Made by a program: the position numbers and the translations under genes. A DNA stretch of 64,000 bases, taken from assembly GCA_027604705.1 (NCBI GenBank), contig JADHYV010000001.1, positions 434,001-498,000 of the forward strand, given 5' to 3'. How positions within the stretch are numbered: the stretch's first letter is position 1; each line of letters opens with the position of its first letter. The notes below the pieces were generated by a model. That model was not told where the DNA came from and ran no database searches. It saw nothing but the letters and a program-made list of their open reading frames with translations. Positions 55,264-64,000 of this stretch are shown here, piece after piece. The stretch comes from Allomyces arbusculus (Eukaryota; Blastocladiomycota; Blastocladiomycetes; Blastocladiales; Blastocladiaceae).

Positions 55264-55889
55264 AGCGCGGTAGCCGTCGGCTGGTAGTGGGTGGGGTCTG
55301 GGCCGGCCAGTCGGCGGAGACGGCTGGGTTCGGAGCGGGTTTCGGGATCTGGTTCAAGCAACACAATGCGCCAAGTTCTTGACATTCGAAAAGGGCGCGG
55401 TGCTGCCTGATCAGAGTGGGCGCGTGTTAACGGCGCTGGCGAGGTTGGAGTTCGCGATCCGGTGCCAAAAACAAATCAAGGCGTGATCGAAGGGACGACT
55501 GCCCCCCAAATTGGCGGATCCCTGTAGTGTCGTACAGATTCGCCGCCTTTCGCAGGCCAGGCCGGCGCCACTTTTGGCTTTCCCCATGCGCCGCCGCCGC
55601 CGCCAAAGCCTGCGCCAAGAACATTTAGACAACACAAAAATGAGGAAGCATCGCCCCACATCGCCACCCCATCGTTCCCGTTATCCACTGCGACGCCGAC
55701 CCGTCGTCGACCGCACGGGCGTTGCCCGACGACGTTGCTGCTCACAAACCTAACTTGGCGCATTCAAGCCGCTCCCGCGTGCTCGCCCACAGACCAACGC
55801 GCTGCAACGCGACGTCGCTCGCAACCCGTCCTCGTCGCCGTCTTTGCATACCCACTCGACCCGACCCCACAATTCGTCCAGCAAACAAG
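55264..55889. other. Divergent intergenic region upstream of the HExxH protein
   Basis: About 625 bp between divergent starts. The HExxH-protein frame remains open upstream to about 55722, but the signal peptide favours the ATG at 55890. Confidence 0.5.
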
Positions 55890-57707
55890 ATGCCGCGCGG
55901 CGGCCGCGCTCTCATCATGAGCGTGCTTACGCTGCTGCTCGTCGTTGCCGTGCTCACCTGCACCGCGCACCCGCGTGCGAACACTGTTCCTCTTGGCGCG
56001 GCGACCTCCGAGACCGCGGAACGCGATGCTATTATCAACGAAGCGCGCGCCGTATTCCAGCCCACGTCACTCAAGGCCAACAGTCGACGTGTCGTCGATG
56101 GAACGCCAAAGTACAAGCGGCGCGCGATGCGCGACATTGATACGAGCACCGACGGCGCCGTGGCCGGCTCGACCCCCTTCCGCGTGCAAATTGCCTGCCC
56201 GTCGTCGACCGCTGACGCGCTCTGTGCGCGCATGGAAAAAGCGGCCTCGCTCGCACTGCGTCGTATCGGGAAAGTGCTCAACCTGCGCACGACCGTGACC
56301 GTGGGCATGGCATTTTTCGCGCCATGTCAGGCCACGTCCATCAACGACACGAAACTGCGGTCGTGCGACCAAAAGAACATTTTGGGCGCCGCCGCGCCTG
56401 CGGGCATGCAGCTCGTGCGCATTCCGGAGCTCACGCCGGGCCAGAATGGCGCGTTCTCAATGCTGCCGCAACCGCTTGCAGCCAATGCCTATTCGCCGGG
56501 CCACGAGGGTGTGTTCTACGTGCCACAGTCGCTGATTCGCCAGTGGGACGTCAAGGTCACGAATTCGGCGGCCATGGCCGATACGGACATTGCCGCGGGG
56601 TTCAATCTGCTGCGCAACTGGTGGGTGCAGGGCGATTCGGCCAACATGACATCTGACCAGGACGACCTCGAATACGTGATCTTGCACGAAATGATGGTGG
56701 GTGCCTCTTTTCCTGATTCTTGGCACATCTATGCAATCCCCTAACCAAGGCTCGTGTCAACCCACCCACCCATTTTTTTTTAGCACGGCCTCGGGTTTGG
56801 CGTCGATTCGTTCAGCAACCCAGCGTCGACGCGCCTGATCATCCCGATCGCCGATAACTCGACCACGGGCAACGGCGACTACCAGTTCCTCTACCCGGCG
56901 CTGTGGGACGCGTTTATGGTGGACGTGTCGGCGTCGCCGCCCAATCTCGCGCGCAACTTCAACATCTCCAGCCCGGTCCCCCTGTCCTCCCCACATCCAT
57001 GGCTAAACGGGTACGGTGACTACACAACGACCGTCGTCCAATCAGCCAAGGCGCTGAACCCGAAGAACGCGACTCAGCTCTTGCTCGACTCGTCGACAAT
57101 CCTGCAGCTGCTGAACAAAAACTCGTCCATGATCAAGGAAGGCACTGACCGGTACCGCACGGCCACGACGCAGGGCTCGCTCGCGTTCGCCGCGTGGCCA
57201 GCGTCCGAGTACCTCCCGCTCTTTGCGAACGCGTCGGTCCTGGCCCCCGTCTATCAGACGTCCGGCACCACGTGGCTCGCGTTTCCGGTCGACACGGCCT
57301 ACGACCCATTCCAGTCTGGGTCCTCGCTCGCGCACTGGGACCAGACGTTTGCACAGGGGCCCGTCGCCGTCGGTGGGACCGGCGCCAGCTCCAATTTCCT
57401 CATGGCGTCAAGCACGCTCTCGACGCTCGGGCCGCGCGGCACGCTCGCGCAGGGAAACATTCCGGGGTATAACGGCACCTACTTGCGGTCTGGGATCGGG
57501 CCCGCGACGGTCGCCGCGCTCCGCATCCTCGGGTACCAGGTGAACGGGATGCCGCCGCGGCCCGCGTGGAGGGATATCGAGTGGGTTGCTGATGAGGACC
57601 AGCAGCTCGATACGTTGATTTCGAGCTCGTTACCGCGGAGCAGCGCCAGGTCGTGGACGGTCATGGGTGCGGCCGTGGTCGTGGCCGTGGTCGGCGCGTT
57701 CTTGTAA
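55890..57707 (+). CDS. Secreted HExxH metallopeptidase-like protein, likely GPI-anchored
   Basis: Two exons (55890-56696, 56784-57707) give 576 residues. A signal peptide (ALIMSVLTLLLVVAVLTCTA) is followed by a domain with scattered Cys and the zinc-binding signature HEMMHGLGFG at about residues 266-275. The intron lies inside the motif, between HEMM and HGLG. HExxHxxG is the core of metzincin-like sites, but a third His is not at the expected spacing (VDS follows), so the third ligand is unclear. Many Asn-x-Ser/Thr sites, a Ser-rich region and a final hydrophobic stretch (TVMGAAVVVAVVGAFL) point to a GPI-anchored surface protein. I do not recognise a MEROPS family. Confidence 0.8.
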
Positions 57708-58354
57708 GCTGCAGTGTATTTCCGAGTGTCGAGTCCTTTTTCTTTTGTTACCCTCTGCTTTTTTTTATGGGGATTGCTTCTTGGCGAATCCGAGAAATGT
57801 AGCTAGGCGGGGCCATTCGTCCTCATAGATTCCTTGCTTTGTCTGTCTCGCTGCTCCTTCAGTCCGTCCAACACGCACACAAGCATTGTATTTGAACCCT
57901 TGTCAACTTTGTCCACCTCGAACCGAACGATCAACGGCGCCGAAAGGGAACTCGCGAACCGACCAGCTCACAGTTGTGTACCTTTCAGCAGGCGTTACGA
58001 CGCTTGCGCATCGGCAGATCCAACCAGACCAAAGAGACAACAAAATCTTCATCGAACATTGTTTTCAATACACATCAACACACAAGAGAAGAGAGAGCGG
58101 GCGGATCGTAGCGTCGGTCCACAAACGTGTTTGGGAGGTATGGTTAACAACAAATCGGCCAGGATCGCGACGGCACAGCAAGGCGCGCCGCCGCTCCCGC
58201 TCCCGCCGAGACAGCAGCGTGCCCTCGGCATCTATCAATCAACAAACGAAAGAGGACAAAAAATAACAACCAAGCGGTCGCGGGCACTCGCAGCGGTCGT
58301 GCTGCGCCCCGCGCACCGACTGTCCCCACTTGGCGCCCACGCGAGCGCACGAGC
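57708..58354. other. Convergent 3' region, HExxH protein / OPT transporter
   Basis: About 650 bp, AT-richer than average, with T-runs near 57740-57770. No gene was recognised. Confidence 0.5.
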
Positions 58355-61300
58355 TCACTCGATCCAGCACGGGTCGTCACCGTCAATCAACCACTGCGGG
58401 TTGAGCGCCCACGCCGGCATGGTCACGCCCTGATCGTTGATGCCGAACGTGATGACAATGGCCAGCAGCGCGGCGCCAACGTCAAACGACGTGGCAAGCA
58501 CGTAGTTGTAGCGCTTCCACCAGGCTTGGTGCTTGGTGAACATGTACTTTTGGAAGAATAGCCTGTTTGTCGAGGGATAGGTCAGTCTCTGGGCAAGGTG
58601 CGATTGGTACAGCGTTGGTCGGTGAAAACAGCAGGAGACACGTACGAGATGAGGAACGACGTGAGAACGTAGCCCTGGTTCGAACCGGGCGACCCAACCG
58701 TGTAGAGCAGAGGCGACTAGAACAGATTTAGCTTGCGTTAGTGCTTCCATCTGATCAAGAGCTAACCTGACGAGCCACCACTGCCGCTGCTAGCCGAAGA
58801 TAATCTGCTCGCCGCGTACCTGGAAAAGATGCCACGGGATGACCTTGGAGCCAATGAGGATGTCGCCAATCTTGAAGATGATGGGGGTCACAGCACCGGC
58901 AATCAGACCGCCAATGATGATGGGCGAGTAAATCGACTCGAAGACTACGAAATGAGGGGTGGACAAAGTGCGTTCGTCAGTCCCCAATCTACGCGTCGCG
59001 CGGAAATGATGGGCGCGTAACGGACAGAAACGAATAGGGCCAATGGCGCCCCAGATGAGCGACGCGTTGTAAAAGATGTTGAAGCCCGTCGCGCCCCACG
59101 TCGCGCCCGTGCCCTCGGCCTTGCCGTTGTCCCTAGATAGAGCGCCAATTTCGTTAGCTTCTCCACCTGACTTGATTGAAGAAACGCAAAGAGACAACGT
59201 ACAGAATCCACTGCACGTGCTCCTCGCTCGAGATCCAGCCCTCCATGGTGCCCCAGCAAATAAACACGGCCAGAACCTGCGAGAAGACCTGAGCAATAAA
59301 AACGTGGCGCGGCGCTATTTTCCCACCACATGCCAATAGTGGCCACGTTGGTCAGTCTTCTTCACCAGTGCGTGCTAGATTAAGACATTCTCCCAAAAGT
59401 CGCCACGAAAAGTACCAATTTTCATGTAGTGCCCGAGCTTGAGATCGCTCAGCAGTGTGAGGCATCTAAAGAAAACCGGGTTGTTGGTTGTGGAAAAGGA
59501 GAAGACAGAGAAATGGTGGGGGAGGAAGAAACGCACTGCAGCGAGACGGTGACACCGAGCGTCTTGAAGGCCATCATGACGACGGGCTTGCCGGGCAAGA
59601 TAATTCCAATAATAAACTCGGAAATAACATTCTAGCGGAGCGAGGCAATGCAATCAAGTTGGTGAGTCTGGGAGACAAGCCGACGGTCAAATCGCGCATT
59701 TTCGTTAAAGCAATACGCACCATGTAGAGACTCACGCCACTCGTTGCGAGCACGACGGCGATGGGAACCGTCCCGACGACGGAGACGATGATCGCGAGAA
59801 TGCACCAGTACCAGACCATTTGGATGCCCGAGAAGTGGCACACGATGATCGTCAGAACCGTGGTGATGGCAAAGAAGCTGCGAACAGAGCCACCATATTG
59901 AGTTGGTTGATCGCAAAAACAAGTCGTGAACAACTAATCAGCACGTACGCGTAATACCAGGTGTCGGGAACCTCGGCGTATTTGTCGATGAGCTGGCAGT
60001 GAATGTCCTCCTCTTGGTCGTGCTGCGACGCTCGGAACCGGGCCCAAATGTCCTTGCCGTACCACACGATCGTGTGCGAGACGGCGGCCATGAACGTAGC
60101 CATCGAGCCAAAGTAACTGTGAACGATGCGAGGGCGATGATCATCAGATTTCGTGCCATCATTCTAGTCGGCCGGCCTGGTCGAGTAACGAAGTGAACGC
60201 ACCTCCAGGCAAAGAACTGGTCAAAACGGCACGAACCACGGAAATGGTGGTTAGAGGGCGTGGCAAGTAGTGGAGAAGGATGCTTTCCATGAAATATCAA
60301 CGTACCGGCGACAGGTAAATCGGGCGGTTGGCCTCGTAGACGTCGTCGCGGATCGTGTTGGTCGACTTGTCGACGAGCTTGGCCGCGCCAATGGCTTTGC
60401 CGACGTTGTTCATGAGCTTGCTCGAGTTGATCGAGATCGACGGCTCAGGCTGGTTGAACCAGTTGCCCTTGACGTTCAGCGGCGTCTGACGGTGCAGGCA
60501 AGTGGCGGTCAGTCGCTGGCCAGGAGAGTTGGTCGGGACGCGATAAATTGAAAGCCCGGTACGTACAATCAGCCACATGAAGATCAGGTAGCTCACAAAC
60601 TGGTTGGCGGCACTCCAAAACGGAATCGACATGGAACCCGAACCGACTAGACAAAGTGAGGACACATCGTGCAGTGAGTATGAGTCGGCGCGAGTCAGTG
60701 TTGCAAACTAAAATCGCATACTGGTCGTCCAGTCGAGCGTCAGCGAAAGCACGCCCGTGCCGTAGACGGGCGAGCCCACCTGCTGCGCAACCGTAGCCGA
60801 GGCCGGCGCAATCCAGCAGAGGATCGGCAAGTACTGTAGGGATGGTGTTGGGCGAGCGGTCAGGGTCAACGGTCCGGCAATTAGCGAGCCACGCGCGCGT
60901 AGATACGAACCTGAAGCAGTGGCGATACGAAGCCAGGGCCGATTAGGTGGAAAGCAGCCATGCCGATCGCACCAATGCCAAACACCTTCATGCGCGACAT
61001 GTGCTCGACGCCGTTCGAGTCAAGGTCTTCGTTCTTGGACGAGTGGAACGTCGAGTATAGCGCAACGGACGGCAGGACCGAGGGCCAAATCATGTGCGCC
61101 GGGCGAATCAAGAACTTGCGCGAGATACCCGAAATACCAAACCCAAGCGTCGACGATGCGAACAGGAACAGAATCGACCAGCTAAATGATCGGTGGAAAA
61201 GTTTCTGTTAAATATTCGGGCTATGAATTCGTGGAAGAAAAGGCAGAAAGCGGTTCACTTACACCGGGCCAATCTCAAGCTCATACCACAGCTTTTGCAC

Positions 61301-62005
61301 GACCCTATACACGTCAGAGTGTCAGCCAGCCGCCTTGCACGATCTCCGCCGCCGTCCCGCATTCGAAGCAAAATTAACTGACAGGTTATCCGTGCCCTGT
61401 CAAGGAGGGAACGCGTTGGACGCCGTGAGAAATGTGCGCTATGCGACCGTGGGCTCGACATTGGGTGGAAAACACGTACGTAGATGCCTGACGCGCCGGT
61501 AGAGCCAAAGATACCAATGAGGACGTGCTCCTTCACCGAGAACGGACCCGGGTTCAGGTTGAACGATCCGAGCGGGCCCAAGTTGACTTCGACGGCTGGG
61601 ATGGTGCTGGCCATGAGCACGCCGAGCGGGTAGGCCAGCAGTACGGCCACGTAGCTAAAACAATATCAGGAAGAGGATCGCATTTTGAGTCGTTTTCACG
61701 GAAGCAAAAGGCGACGCGATACAACGCGACTTGGCCTTCCAATTTATGAGTGCGCACCTCGAAACACCAAATGAGTTGGTGCGGAACGAGAACAGCTGGT
61801 TCATGACACCCAACAGCACGCAGAACAGCGTGCCGAGCACCCACACACGGAACGTGAGCGACGGCGTGGTCGTGTCGTCGGTGCGCGGGGCGAGCTGCGA
61901 AACGACATTTTCGAAATCCGAGTCGATAACAAAACTCGACTCCTTGCGGTTGCTCTCGAGTTTGGCGTCGGCGCCTTTTTCGATCGGCTTCTCCGACACG
62001 GTCAT
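58355..62005 (-). CDS. Oligopeptide transporter (OPT family)
   Basis: Many short exons, about fourteen. The clearest are 62005-61758, 61654-61480 and a last exon from about 58563 to 58355. The N-terminus (MTVSEKPIEKGADAKL) is cytosolic. TM1 reads FRVWVLGTLFCVLLGVMNQL, then FSFRTNSFG. The family signature GSFNLNPGPFSVKEHV is present. Later blocks include PAHMIWPSVLPSVALYSTFH, LTTISVVVCHFSGI-like TM sequence near 59850 and EGWISSEEHVQWIL. The C-terminus is WLIDGDDPCWIE. OPT proteins are proton-coupled plasma-membrane importers of tetra/pentapeptides or glutathione. The second/third exon junction near 61300-61480 does not resolve cleanly by eye, so exact internal splicing is uncertain, but the family is secure. 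Confidence 0.9.
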
Positions 62006-62611
62006 GGTGGATCACGGAGGACAGGTGGGTCGAACGCGTCAAGAGTCCTGGTGGTTGTCGAGGAACGCGCGGCGACGGACGGATGGAGATGGATGGGCAA
62101 GAGAACAAGTCCGTGAACGGAGACGACCGAACACGTCGAGCCAGCGCGCAGCGACTTGGAGGAGCGATCTATGGACTCGAACAGAGGGGCACGGGAGTCC
62201 ATGAGCTTTATACAGTTGCCGAGTCGGGCGATTGAACGAGACGCGTCGCAAGGCGACGCAGCTGCGCGCGCACGACGGTCGCGCTTCAGCGAACCGACGC
62301 GGCCGGCGCTCGTCTGCATCCAAGGCGTTTCAGCCCCAGACTGAAACAGGGTGGAGAAGGCGGACCGGATCGTAACGCCGACGTACGGGCGTGCGCACAC
62401 CTGAACAGACGCAATTATGGCATCGCCATACTCGCGAGCGGTCACACGATGATGCCTTTAACTCTAGTCGTCTCAGGTTCAGTCCGAGCGTGCCAAGCCG
62501 AGCTCTTCCGAGCCTAGCAAAGACAGTGCTGACGGTGCCTATTTTTCGCGCTCGTATTCGCCGCGTGGATGTAAATCGCAAGGACTCGTGGGTCGTATCA
62601 AAGAATCGATG

Positions 62612-62703
62612 CGCCAGTCATCTGGCCTTGACTGGCGTGGTGCGCCTGGCGAAACTGGCGCACCTGGCGATACTTGGCGGCGCCTGGCGTTCATCGCCTG
62701 GCA
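62612..62703. repeat. Cluster of hairpin-forming TGGCG repeats
   Basis: A perfect 9-bp inverted repeat (CGCCAGTCA at 62612-62620, TGACTGGCG at 62629-62637, 8-nt loop) is followed by a 7-bp one (GTGCGCC at 62640-62646, GGCGCAC at 62657-62663). TGGCG occurs six times from 62633 to 62689. The cluster could fold as tandem stem-loops in RNA or DNA. Confidence 0.7.
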
Positions 62704-63903
62704 ATGATGGTTACTATCGAGCAAGCAATGGCGTAAGACAAAATGGTCATGCGAGATGGACGCGCATTGAAGAACCCTCGAAAAGTGCATCGTCGTCGAC
62801 GCGCGCGCGAACAGCTTGCGGCATGCTACGCCGAGAACACCTCCTGATTTCGCCATCATGACTGGTGGAGAAAAAAATGCGCGCATTCGTTTTGGCAGAG
62901 ATTATTTTGGTCGTCAAGAAACTTGCGAGCACTGTCCACACCGTTGTGCTCGACTTGCGGAGCGTGGGCGGCACACATGACTGGCGAAAGGGGCGCACTC
63001 CGTTCGAGGTCGGGCAAATGACACTTGGTGCTAGGGACCAAGGCGCGAACGCAGGAGACCGACAAGCTTGGGTCATGAGCACATCATTTCGCGCAAGTAC
63101 AACGCGACTTGTTATGCGCCGAGCCAGCTGGCACATGGCGCCGTAAGGAGAGGGGAGCTATGGATCGAAATGACTGGCACTCTGCTGCAGTCCGCTGCAG
63201 TTTTAATTAGCCACAAGAAACATCGTCGCAGCTTCGGCGAAACAGGCTTCTGGAGGCTCGTCGAATTGTGTGGTTCGGGATCGTTGAGCGCGTATTTTTC
63301 GTGCTGTGGCAGCAGCACGCGCTCGAGCGGAGAAAAAAGGCTCGAGTAAAACAAGGGGAATGCTGGCACAAACGTCGCTGGGGTCGGAGCTGATCGGTTC
63401 GGCGAGAGTCGTCGTCATGGCTCATGGCATCAGACTTCGCGTCAGCAGGGCCAAGTGTTGCAACACTTTGTGACGCCTTCGGGTCCGGCGGCGTTGGCAT
63501 GCAAGTCAGCGTTGCGCCCCGCGTTTGCTATTGCAGGCACAATCTCCACGGTTCGAGGTGCCCTGAAGCATGTGAGGCATATATCTCCGTACATTTCAGG
63601 CGCGATGCGCGCTGGCGGCAGAGGAACTGGTCCTCTCGCATATGTACAGGTCCTCGGTCCGCACCTGGCGCGGTGCGTGCTGCGCTTGCAATGGTAAAAT
63701 CATCACATTTCCATCGAGGAGGCGAGAAGCCCGTACGACGGCTTGTCAAGGGCAGTGGCGGTGTGGCAAACCAGCAGGACTCAGAGTGTTATGCAGGGCA
63801 GCGCCGTGTCACTGCCATGCCAGAAAAATTGGCCACACGTGCCGTGATCTTGCTGCAGGCACAAATCCATCCGCGACAGAGTGCCAAACTGCCACCGCCA
63901 CCA

Positions 63904-63923
63904 CGACGACGACGACGACGACG
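63904..63923. repeat. (CGA)n triplet run
   Basis: About six to seven CGA units, followed by CGG. Simple sequence, with no coding context. Confidence 0.85.
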
Positions 63924-64000
63924 GCCGACCGCCAGGCGGCATCACGGCGCCATCCTAAACCGTTGCGCCGCTGCGACGGTCCTGGTCCCTGCATTTCCAG

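Larger units (their letters stand above)
62006..64000. other. Right-end region without recognised genes
   Basis: About 2 kb, the longest gene-free stretch. The first few hundred bases are the OPT promoter. Frames are short and lack domains. It holds a cluster of inverted repeats (62612-62703) and a CGA triplet run (63904-63923). It may be a distal promoter or an unrecognised noncoding gene. Confidence 0.55.

Noticed and set aside
62039-63400. Short frames in the right-end region
   Set aside because: Arg/Ser-rich, overlapping on both strands, with no domain and no consistent splice signals.
1-64000. Mobile elements, virus-like elements, CRISPR arrays, rRNA and tRNA genes
   Set aside because: No reverse transcriptase, transposase, integrase or capsid-like protein, no long terminal or inverted repeats, and no recognisable RNA genes were seen by eye; a covariance-model scan could still find a small RNA.

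Overview
This 64 kb window looks like nuclear DNA of a zoosporic (flagellated) fungus. The genes are intron-rich, with short GT-AG introns (roughly 40-110 nt, donors often GTACGT, GTATGT or GTGCGT), high GC and GC-rich third codon positions. The mix combines fungal genes (recyclin with Sec10 region, Crh-type GH16, AA11-type LPMO, Pho80-type cyclin, Vts1, OPT transporter) with genes kept only where there is a flagellum (DNAAF5/HEATR2, WDR60/dynein-2 intermediate chain, MORN5). A catalytic Argonaute and an NPSN-type SNARE also fit an early-diverging fungus; Blastocladiomycota (Allomyces/Catenaria-like) is my inference and is not proven by the sequence. I saw no rRNA or tRNA gene, transposon, virus-like element or CRISPR array.

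Layout. 0-6 kb: small housekeeping genes (CUE-domain ER protein cut by the left edge, SmG, MOZART1, NPSN-type SNARE, mitochondrial monothiol glutaredoxin). 6-13 kb: a large coiled-coil orphan and recyclin-1. 13-17 kb: Argonaute. 17-26 kb: a flagellar neighbourhood in which DNAAF5 and WDR60 are head-to-head over 241 bp, followed by nucleolar RRP1 and MORN5. 27-32 kb: an orphan 7TM protein and Timeless/Tof1. 33-35 kb: a secreted Crh-like transglycosylase. 35-40.6 kb: three tandem divergent paralogs of an unrecognised 7TM family with the same intron plan. 41-46 kb: auxin-efflux-carrier-family transporter, tRNA-splicing endonuclease subunit Sen34, Vts1/Smaug-like SAM protein. 47-58 kb: AA11-like LPMO, Pho80-like cyclin, RGS-domain protein, an unrecognised protein, and a secreted HExxH protein. 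58-62 kb: an oligopeptide transporter with many short exons. 62-64 kb: no gene recognised.

Themes: zoospore motility (DNAAF5 for axonemal dynein assembly, WDR60 for retrograde IFT, MORN5), membrane signalling (7TM proteins, RGS), wall and surface remodelling (GH16, LPMO, HExxH protein), vesicle traffic (SNARE, recyclin), and RNA biology (Argonaute, SmG, Sen34, Vts1, RRP1). All gene models were read by eye from splice signals, reading-frame continuity and remembered family motifs; no database search was run.
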